34,892 nucleotides of DNA from JBGVMW01 sp045125095. GTDB lineage: Bacteria; Bacillota; Clostridia; Lachnospirales; Lachnospiraceae. Positions within the stretch are counted from its first letter, which is position 1. Each line of letters opens with the position of its first letter. The notes under the pieces are model-generated. The model ran no database searches. It was not told the DNA's origin and saw nothing but the letters and a program-made list of their open reading frames with translations. The stretch is from contig JBGVMW010000261.1 of NCBI GenBank assembly GCA_045125095.1, forward strand, positions 1-34,892, written 5' to 3'. Positions 8,322 to 14,462 of the stretch are shown here, piece after piece. The translations under genes and the position numbers were made by a program.

Positions 8322-8552
8322 TTATTTAAAAAATTCGTCATAAGAAATAGAATATATTTCTTTTAAAGCTTTTAATTCACTTATGCGAATATTATAGGTC
8401 CCACATTCAATCTGTGCATAGGCACTTCGAGAGATGTCTTGGTCCAAAAGTTGAAGTTTTGTTACTATCTGTTCTTGGGTAAAACCATGTGAAACTCTCA
8501 ATTCTCTAAGTCTTTTGCCAAAGCTAGTATCAATTTTTAGTTTTTGGCTCAT
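8322..8552 (-). CDS. Xre-family HTH transcriptional regulator
   Basis: This 76-residue protein is one helix-turn-helix domain. FGKRLRELRVSHGFTQEQIV then TKLQLLDQDISRSAYAQIEC gives helices 1-4 of a Cro/C1-type fold, followed by a dimerisation tail (ISELKALKEIYSISYDEFFK). The start ATG (8550-8552) has AGGAG 7 nt upstream on the minus strand; the frame runs further back to 8582 without a site. It is leftward, in the same direction as the integrase. Palindromes that share GAATACATTGCA lie just upstream (8564-8647), so it probably autoregulates, and may control excision or transfer genes. That target is inferred. Confidence 0.85.
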   Translation of the reverse strand: MSQKLKIDTSFGKRLRELRVSHGFTQEQIVTKLQLLDQDISRSAYAQIECGTYNIRISELKALKEIYSISYDEFFK

Positions 8553-8563
8553 AAAATCACTCC

Positions 8564-8647
8564 TGCAATGTATTCGCAACAAATATAGGTTGATTTTATC
8601 AGCAGAATGTTATACACTTTGCAATGAATACATTGCAAAGTGTATAA
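8564..8647. promoter_or_regulatory. Operator-like repeats upstream of the leftward Xre gene
   Basis: A perfect 17-bp inverted repeat occupies 8610-8626 (TTATACACTTTGCAATG) and 8631-8647 with a 4-nt spacer. A second copy of its core, GAATACATTGCA, lies on the opposite strand near 8564-8576, directly overlapping the ribosome binding region of the Xre gene. Repeated half-sites at these positions fit autoregulation by the adjacent HTH protein. The long perfect hairpin could also contribute to ending integrase transcription. Confidence 0.5.
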
Positions 8648-8679
8648 AAAAATAGTCCGATAGTTTTCGGACTATTTTT
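8648..8679 (-). terminator. Intrinsic terminator after the integrase gene
   Basis: The arms AAAAATAGTCCGA (8648-8660) and 8667-8679 are perfectly complementary over 13 bp around a 6-nt loop, with A and T runs on either side. It lies 16 nt after the integrase stop and would work on the minus strand, and possibly in both directions. Confidence 0.8.
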
Positions 8680-8695
8680 CATAGAATTGTTTATT

Positions 8696-9658
8696 TCACG
8701 AAATATCTTGAAAATATTTTTCTTCAAACAATTTTATCTGTTTCTTTTTTTGTTCAAAGTCCGAATGGACATACAGATTTAAAGTAATGGATATATTGGA
8801 ATGCCCAAGAAGTTCGCTTAGTGTTTTGGGATCCATACCTGCACGAATACAGTTTGTTGCAAAGGTATGCCTTAAGCAATGAAAATGGAAATTTTTGATG
8901 CCAATTTGATTAATAAACCTTGCTAATCCATACTGTAAGGTTCGGGGTTCAAACGGCTTGTTGGTTTTACTTAAAATATATGTATCTTCAGATAAATTAT
9001 TAATATTGTACTTGCTGAGATAATTCATTAGGAAATTAGTTAATGGAATATCTCTAAATGAACTTAAACTTTTTGGTATATCTGTTATTAAAGATGTAGT
9101 GTTTTTATCTTTCTTGATTCTTTGAGCTGTTTTGGCAACATGTATTATTCCGTTTTCAAAGTCAATGTTGTTTCTTTGCAATCCGCATATTTCCCCAAGT
9201 CTCATACCTGTATGTAATGCTATTAGAATACCTAATTTAACCGAAGTAATATCATCAGATGTCAAACATTTTATCAGTTCCTTTTGTTGAGGAATTGACA
9301 AAATTATTATGTTTGTATTCTTCCTATGTGCTGCTTCTACTAATATTGTAATATTAGTAATATATTGCATTTGTACTCCATAATTTATGGTCGCCTTAAC
9401 AAGATATCTAATTAGATTAAATAGACTTGCGGATAAATTTGCGTTGTCATAAGTGCTTATTAGATATTTGTTGATGGTGTCTGATGAAATCGTATCTGTT
9501 AAGTAGAATCCTATCTGATGAGTAATATGTCTGTTATAAGTTGATATGTACTTTTGAATTGTTGAAGTCTTTAATTTAGGTTTTTTTGTTTCAATCCATT
9601 TGTAGAACACTTCATTAATTGACAATGAACTAATAGTATTGTTTGGTAAATGACTCAT
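8696..9658 (-). CDS. Tyrosine recombinase/integrase
   Basis: This 320-residue protein should integrate and excise the element by site-specific recombination. It has an N-terminal SAM-like core-binding region (about 10-110) and a catalytic domain. The catalytic residues are visible: Arg153 in HTGMRLGE, His260 and Arg263 in HFHCLRHTFATN, His286 in LGHSNIS and Tyr296 in LNLYVHS. The length fits the phage/ICE integrase class, without an arm-binding domain. The site AAGGAAGGTG precedes ATG 9656-9658 on the minus strand. It is more AT-rich than the ICE genes to its left and reads away from the Hsp70/GTPase cluster, sharing a control region with it. It is unclear whether it belongs to the backbone ICE or came with the cargo. 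Confidence 0.92.
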   Translation of the reverse strand: MSHLPNNTISSLSINEVFYKWIETKKPKLKTSTIQKYISTYNRHITHQIGFYLTDTISSDTINKYLISTYDNANLSASLFNLIRYLVKATINYGVQMQYITNITILVEAAHRKNTNIIILSIPQQKELIKCLTSDDITSVKLGILIALHTGMRLGEICGLQRNNIDFENGIIHVAKTAQRIKKDKNTTSLITDIPKSLSSFRDIPLTNFLMNYLSKYNINNLSEDTYILSKTNKPFEPRTLQYGLARFINQIGIKNFHFHCLRHTFATNCIRAGMDPKTLSELLGHSNISITLNLYVHSDFEQKKKQIKLFEEKYFQDIS

Positions 9659-9684
9659 AAGTATTGCACCTTCCTTTTTTGTAA

Positions 9685-9739
9685 AAATGACAAATTGTTT
9701 GTCATTTACGAAAATATGTGATTGACAAATAATTTGTCA
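9685..9739. promoter_or_regulatory. Paired TGACAAA palindromic operators
   Basis: Two perfect inverted repeats with the same half-site lie between the divergent integrase and Xre genes: TGACAAA-TTG-TTTGTCA (9688-9704, extending to 23 bp at 9685-9707) and TGACAAA-TAA-TTTGTCA (9723-9739). Their centres are 35 bp apart. The second overlaps the -35 box and spacer of the rightward promoter, so a bound protein would repress the cluster and perhaps the integrase. The likely binder is one of the two Xre proteins; no direct evidence assigns it. Confidence 0.7.
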
Positions 9740-9750
9740 CAAACTAAAAT
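9722..9750 (+). promoter_or_regulatory. Sigma-A-type promoter of the Hsp70/GTPase cluster
   Basis: TTGACA (9722-9727) is followed by a 17-nt spacer and TAAAAT (9745-9750), one base from the vegetative consensus. Transcription would begin near 9757 and reach the first ATG at 9826. The -35 box sits inside a palindromic operator. It is the only strong promoter I see for the whole rightward cluster. Confidence 0.75.
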
Positions 9751-9772
9751 GTATTGTAGTAATAAAGTACTG

Positions 9773-9799
9773 TTTCATGAAATAAACAATTTCATGAAA
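9773..9799. repeat. Paired TTTCATGAAA palindromes in the cluster leader
   Basis: The 10-bp palindrome TTTCATGAAA occurs at 9773-9782 and 9790-9799, with starts 17 bp apart and the shared extension TA or TATC. The pair lies downstream of the predicted transcription start and before the Xre gene, so it could be a second operator with a specificity different from the TGACAAA sites. Confidence 0.55.
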
Positions 9800-9825
9800 T
9801 ATCTGGTTTTTTGAGGATATGAGAG

Positions 9826-10134
9826 ATGGATCAGATTGAATATACTACAGATGAACAAAAGCTGATTGATGATATGGTACAAAGATTACCCAAAATTAGA
9901 AAGAAATTAAAATTTACTCAAACTGAATTTGGAGAAAAATTAGGTTTGAGTAGGCAAACTATTTCTTCTATAGAGAGAGGGATAGTTCCATTGTCATGGA
10001 ATAATTTTCTTGCAATTTTATTTTTGCTTACAATTAATAATCGGAGAGTGTTTTATTATCCGAAAGATAATGAACAAGATACAATTGATTTACTGAAGAA
10101 GATACTTTCTGTTAAAGGTGATAGACAGGAATGA
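9826..10134 (+). CDS. Xre-family HTH regulator, first gene of the cluster
   Basis: This 102-residue protein has a Cro/C1-type helix-turn-helix: LPKIRKKLKFTQTEFGEKLG then LSRQTISSIERG (about 20-53). A short hydrophobic segment (NNFLAILFLLTINN) and a helical tail follow. The start ATG at 9826 follows GAGG at 9813-9816. It is the first gene after the strong promoter and the two pairs of palindromes, which makes autorepression of the cluster the simplest reading. The next gene overlaps its stop by 4 nt (ATGA). In conflict systems a leading Xre gene often holds toxic cargo silent; that is inferred here. Confidence 0.85.
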   Translation: MDQIEYTTDEQKLIDDMVQRLPKIRKKLKFTQTEFGEKLGLSRQTISSIERGIVPLSWNNFLAILFLLTINNRRVFYYPKDNEQDTIDLLKKILSVKGDRQE

Positions 10135-11897
10135 CGGAAGGGAGAAATATGCGATTAGTATTTGTAATTGTGATTATAATTTTAGTAATTTGGCAAGGCG
10201 GCGATTACCTTGAAATGTCGATGGATAATCAACTTCTCGAAACAGTTCTGTTAGGAAGTATGGGTGTATTTATAGGACTCATATTAGCAGCTTTTATAAG
10301 TGGAGTAGTTCAATCATTCCAGATGGAAATAAGATTACTGACTAAATATTTAAAAAATAAAGATGCCGTATTTGAAGATCTAGATAAGGCGGAACCGGCA
10401 ACACTGGGATTTATGTCTGGAAGATGGCTTTTGGTGTTAATCCATTTGGTTAGAGATACATGGAAAGGCTTCTTTACAGAAATACAGTGGGCATATAAAA
10501 GTTCTAGGGGAATGACTGATGAGGAAGTTATTCATGGAAGAAATATTAATGATCCTATAGTACAGGATGACTTGGAAGGAGAAAGATTATATCGTGAATG
10601 GGTTGCCACACATAGTAGTGGTGAAAAAATAAGAGATTTCTTTAAGTTGAGAATTATAAATGGTACAGTTTTTGTAATTGCTGGAAGTTTATTGGCATTA
10701 ATATTCTCTGTGCTGTTGGCTGCGGTGGGAGTTCTTTCGTTACCATATGTTTTGATTTTTGTTGTTGCATGGTTTATTGATAGAATCTATTTGGTAATTC
10801 GTAAAATCGCACAACCTTGTGGAAACTGTCAGTCAAAGAATACTATTTTACATTATGAATGTCCAAAATGTGGTAGAGTGCATAAGCATTTAGTATCTGG
10901 ACCATATGGAGTATTTAGACATAAATGCAAATGCGGAAATAGGTTGCCATGCACGTTTTTTAATGGACGTTCGATAAAGGCCAAGCCAATTTGTCCTAGT
11001 TGTGGAAATTATATAAAGGGTGCAGGTACTCGTCCCTTTATGATTCAATTAATTGGTGGAAGTAATTCGGGAAAAACTGTATATATATCTGCGTTTTATC
11101 ATGAATTTTTGAGAAAAGTTAAAGAATCACATGTAATTGATTATGAAGTTGATAAGGATGAAGAAAACTTATTTACTGATCTAGAAGACTGGTATATGGG
11201 GGTTCCTTGTGAGTCGACAAAGAGGATGAATTCACAAATGTACCCTATTCAATTATATTCAAATCAGTTAGATGTTGCGAGAAAATTTATTCTATATGAT
11301 ATAGCAGGTGAAATGTTTAATAGTGGAAAGGCAGATGCAGAAATTAATCAGAAACAGTTTCACTATTGTAACGGTATCGTGTTTATTCTCGATCCATTTA
11401 GCAATAATTCGTATCGTAAAGAAATGGAACAAATTGGAGAGCAACTTCCACAGTATAGTGATATTGAAAGTGGTGATGTTGTAAATACGTTTTTGAATTA
11501 TATGGCTAAGACGGGTAATAAAAGTGTAGGTTCAGTTTTTCAAATGCCATTTTCGGTTGTAATAACAAAAGCAGATGTAAAGGCTGTAAGGCAACGAATT
11601 AATATGATAAAGATAAAGGCGGAGTTTAACAAGAATCCGGGCAAATATACATCTATCGATGATGCGAGAGATTCGATGTGTAAAGACTTTCTGGAAGAAA
11701 TTGGTTTATCTGAATTAACAAGTATTATTGATACTAGGTTTAAGAAAGTTCACTATTTCTTGGCAAGTCCAATGGGGCATGAGCCTGATGGCAGTGCATT
11801 TGACTCATGGGGGGTTTTGGAACCAATAGATTGGATTATTAAGGAACAAGATGAAAAGTTGTATAATTTGGTCGAAGGTAATAGTACAACAAGATAA
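10131..11897 (+). CDS. Membrane-anchored zinc-ribbon GTPase (double-GTPase-like)
   Basis: This 588-residue protein has two N-terminal membrane helices (about 8-25 and 38-60) and a hydrophobic double span (about 178-218). A zinc-ribbon block follows, with CGNC (230-233), CPKC, CKC and CPSC (288-291), then a C-terminal P-loop GTPase domain. G1 is GGSNSGKT (309-316), G3 is DIAGE (390-394) and G4 is TKAD (479-482). The layout resembles TRAFAC-type GTPases named DO-GTPase in prokaryotic conflict systems (from memory). It probably sits at the inner membrane and signals by GTP hydrolysis. The ATG at 10131 overlaps the Xre stop and has AAAGGTG at 10114-10120; ATG 10149, behind GGGAG, is an alternative start. 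A GrpE-like gene follows after 18 nt. Confidence 0.8.
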   Translation: MTEGRNMRLVFVIVIIILVIWQGGDYLEMSMDNQLLETVLLGSMGVFIGLILAAFISGVVQSFQMEIRLLTKYLKNKDAVFEDLDKAEPATLGFMSGRWLLVLIHLVRDTWKGFFTEIQWAYKSSRGMTDEEVIHGRNINDPIVQDDLEGERLYREWVATHSSGEKIRDFFKLRIINGTVFVIAGSLLALIFSVLLAAVGVLSLPYVLIFVVAWFIDRIYLVIRKIAQPCGNCQSKNTILHYECPKCGRVHKHLVSGPYGVFRHKCKCGNRLPCTFFNGRSIKAKPICPSCGNYIKGAGTRPFMIQLIGGSNSGKTVYISAFYHEFLRKVKESHVIDYEVDKDEENLFTDLEDWYMGVPCESTKRMNSQMYPIQLYSNQLDVARKFILYDIAGEMFNSGKADAEINQKQFHYCNGIVFILDPFSNNSYRKEMEQIGEQLPQYSDIESGDVVNTFLNYMAKTGNKSVGSVFQMPFSVVITKADVKAVRQRINMIKIKAEFNKNPGKYTSIDDARDSMCKDFLEEIGLSELTSIIDTRFKKVHYFLASPMGHEPDGSAFDSWGVLEPIDWIIKEQDEKLYNLVEGNSTTR

Positions 11898-11915
11898 ATA
11901 CTAAGGAGGATTCAA

Positions 11916-12704
11916 ATGCCATTAGAAGAAAATGCAAAAAACGTTTTGGGTCAATCAAATAATGATAATGCAGAAAATAAGATTCAGAAACCTGATGAAT
12001 TAGAAAGCAAGAGAGAAAGTGATAATAGTTCACAAGAAATGCAGGAGAAAAATGAGCCGGCAGAAGTTGAGACATCTTCTTCTAACACAGAGCAAGATAA
12101 TGAAGCCTGTACATTTGAAAGAAAACAAATTCTAGAAGAAGTAAGTTCTGTCTTGGCAAAAATTGAAGAAAGTGGAGAGGCATATCAAAATCTTGAACAG
12201 AAAGTAATACAAACATTAAGAGAAAATTCAAACTTTCAAATTCAAGTGAGACAAAATATGCAGAAGGAACTTGAGGATGCTAAGAAAAAACTCAGTGGAG
12301 ATATTTTTGTCCCACTACTTAAGGAGATAGCAGAACTTTACATAGAATGGCAAGATGTTCTGAATGATTTGGAAGATGGAGTTGCAAAGAGAAAAGTACA
12401 AGGTATTTTTGAGGTATTGGAAGAAATTTTGGAAGAATACGGTTGTAACTTTGGAACAAGCCAAATTGATAGCAAAAGAAAAACTAAGTATAGCAAGTTG
12501 AAAAATAAGATTCCAACAGGTTACAAGGAAAAGCATGAAACAATTGCAAAAAGCTATAATCCATGGATTGTAAAAGAACCTTTTGTATTATATCCGGAAT
12601 ATGTTGATGTATATGCGTATGATCCTTCGTGCACTGTAGATGTGGATGATACAACTAATGCAGATAAAAAACAAGAAGAAAATAAAACCTTAGAGGAGGA
12701 ATAA
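11916..12704 (+). CDS. GrpE-like nucleotide exchange factor
   Basis: GrpE proteins release ADP from Hsp70. This 262-residue protein fits in layout: a disordered acidic N-terminus (1-65), a long helical dimer-like coiled coil (about 68-128), and a helical segment, GDIFVPLLKEIAELYIEWQD, that matches the GrpE four-helix region. VQGIFEVLEEILEEYGCNF then resembles the GrpE helix before the beta domain, and KEKHETIAKSYNPWIVKEPF is a likely small beta wing. An acidic tail follows. Sequence identity to canonical GrpE is low. The start follows AAGGAGG at 11903-11909, and only 3 nt separate it from the Hsp70 gene, which strongly supports a chaperone-partner role. The alternative is a cluster-specific coiled-coil adaptor. 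Confidence 0.65.
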   Translation: MPLEENAKNVLGQSNNDNAENKIQKPDELESKRESDNSSQEMQEKNEPAEVETSSSNTEQDNEACTFERKQILEEVSSVLAKIEESGEAYQNLEQKVIQTLRENSNFQIQVRQNMQKELEDAKKKLSGDIFVPLLKEIAELYIEWQDVLNDLEDGVAKRKVQGIFEVLEEILEEYGCNFGTSQIDSKRKTKYSKLKNKIPTGYKEKHETIAKSYNPWIVKEPFVLYPEYVDVYAYDPSCTVDVDDTTNADKKQEENKTLEEE

Positions 12705-12707
12705 AAA

Positions 12708-14381
12708 ATGAGTACATATGGTATTGATTTAGGAACAACTTATTCATGTATTGCAAAATTGGATCAGAATGGAAATCCAGAGGTTATTCAGAACTATGTA
12801 GACGGAACATACACTTTAGCATCGGCAGTATATTTTGAAGAGGATTCAGGAAATACTCTTTATGGCGAGTCTGCAAAGGAATATATGGAAACTTCTCCAG
12901 AAAGATTAATTCAGTTTGTAAAAAGAGAAATAGGAAGACCTAATGGTAAGACTTATAATATTGATGGTAAAGAATATACCGCTATCGAAATTTCGGCATT
13001 GATTTTGAAAAAACTTAAGCAGATGGCAGAAGAGCAGGGAGAGTGTGTTACAGATGTAATTATCACTTGTCCTGCATACTTTGGTTTTGAAGAGAGAGAG
13101 GCAACAAGAACTGCTGGTGAACTTGCCGGTATGAATGTTATGGATTTGATAGACGAGCCTACAGCGGCTGCTGTTAGTTATTGTTATAGGGAATTTCAAG
13201 AAAATCAGACAGTTGCAGTTTATGACTTGGGCGGAGGAACATTCGATATCAGTGTGTTAGGTATGTCTGTAGTTAAAGGTGCAAATGGTGAGGACAGAAA
13301 TCAGGTTAAGCAATTAGCAAGTGCTGGTGATGATTATCTTGGTGGTAAGGATTGGGATGATATTCTTTATAATATTTTATTAGATAGATATTGTCAGGAA
13401 GTAGGGATGGATCCAGGAGATCTTGATCCTGATACAAGACAAAGTGTAAGAAGTAAAGTGGAAAAAACAAAGAAAAATCTTTCACAGACTGATTCTGCAA
13501 AGGTGAAGATAAAGTCAGACGCAGGTCCTATTAACATTGTTGTTACTAGAGAAGAATTTGAGGAGGCTACAAGTCATCTTCTTGCAAAAACTATGGATCT
13601 TATGGAGGTAGCACTTCGAGATGCAGGTAATGCAAATATCGATAAGGTACTTTTGGTAGGTGGTTCTACAAACATGCCTATGGTAAAGAACGCTGTAGAA
13701 GCTAGATTCCCAGGCATAGTGAAAGTAGAAGATCCTGAAAGAGCAGTTGCAAAGGGGGCTGCTGTATATGCTTCGATAATTGTTGATCCAACACCTGCGC
13801 CAGCTCATGGTGATGAAGTGAATCCAAATCCTAACGGAGAAGGCAATACAGAAGAGAAACCTGTTGTCAAGAACGGATGGGGCGGTATATCAGCAGATGG
13901 AGAAACAGGTCCAATCGTTCCACAGTCACCTAGATCATTTGGCCCTGGTGTATTTATTGGTGGAGAATATACAGTTGATAATTTGATTATTAAGGGAACA
14001 GAGTTGCCTGCAACTTCAACTAAAGTATATGGCACAATGGCTGACAACCAGACAGGTGTAAGATTATCAGTTTTTGAAAGTATGACTCTTGAGGAGAGAG
14101 TTAGACCGTGTGAAGATCCAGAAGGTAATCCACAGGATACAAACCCTGAATATTTAATGAAAGCTTTAGGACAGCTTGTGTTGGAACTTCCACCTAATAC
14201 TCCTGCTGGAACTAAGATTGAAGTTACATTCTTGATTGATGCAGGTGGCATTCATGTTACAGCGAAGAATTTGGTCACAGGAGAGTCGAATTCTACAAGA
14301 ATCGAATATGCAACTAGTATGACTACAGAGCAGAAAGAAGACAGTATGAAGAAACTTAATGCATTGTCATTAGAAGATTAG
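12708..14381 (+). CDS. Hsp70 (DnaK-like) chaperone A, lidless
   Basis: This ATP-dependent chaperone has 557 residues, against about 610-640 for DnaK. All ATPase signatures are intact: phosphate-1 GIDLGTTYS (5-13), Lys72 in KREIGR, DEPTAAAVSY (149-158), phosphate-2 DLGGGTFD (173-180) and VGGSTNMP. The nucleotide domain ends near 380. A Pro/Gly-rich linker follows, then a beta substrate-binding domain (about 425-540; LPPNTPAGTKIEVTFLIDAG and IHVTAKNLVTGES). The helical lid is nearly absent, with only about 20 residues after the beta domain, so substrate may be released quickly. AGGAGG lies 7 nt before the ATG. Neighbours include GrpE-like and J-like genes, so it probably works as a dedicated chaperone set. 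A damaged paralogue lies at 23740. Confidence 0.93.
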   Translation: MSTYGIDLGTTYSCIAKLDQNGNPEVIQNYVDGTYTLASAVYFEEDSGNTLYGESAKEYMETSPERLIQFVKREIGRPNGKTYNIDGKEYTAIEISALILKKLKQMAEEQGECVTDVIITCPAYFGFEEREATRTAGELAGMNVMDLIDEPTAAAVSYCYREFQENQTVAVYDLGGGTFDISVLGMSVVKGANGEDRNQVKQLASAGDDYLGGKDWDDILYNILLDRYCQEVGMDPGDLDPDTRQSVRSKVEKTKKNLSQTDSAKVKIKSDAGPINIVVTREEFEEATSHLLAKTMDLMEVALRDAGNANIDKVLLVGGSTNMPMVKNAVEARFPGIVKVEDPERAVAKGAAVYASIIVDPTPAPAHGDEVNPNPNGEGNTEEKPVVKNGWGGISADGETGPIVPQSPRSFGPGVFIGGEYTVDNLIIKGTELPATSTKVYGTMADNQTGVRLSVFESMTLEERVRPCEDPEGNPQDTNPEYLMKALGQLVLELPPNTPAGTKIEVTFLIDAGGIHVTAKNLVTGESNSTRIEYATSMTTEQKEDSMKKLNALSLED

Positions 14382-14395
14382 TTTATTGTATTTTA

Positions 14396-14436
14396 GCGGC
14401 TATCGCAACTACTGAGACGGTAGTTCGATAGTCGCC
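14396..14436 (+). terminator. Strong internal hairpin (attenuator or partial terminator)
   Basis: The stem pairs 14400-14405 with 14426-14431, and AACTAC (14407-14412) with 14420-14425. It has one bulged C, a 7-nt loop and further pairing at the base. CTTTATTATATT follows. It sits in the 81-nt gap between the two Hsp70 genes and would lower transcription into the rest of the cluster or protect the upstream mRNA 3' end. Confidence 0.65.
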
Positions 14437-14462
14437 TTTATTATATTAGGAGGTTTAAGCAT

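Noticed and set aside
8283..8366. 27-codon frame MKRWAILFLNMITLFKKFVI...
   Set aside because: It overlaps the 3' end of the Xre gene, has only a distant purine-rich site, and has no other support.
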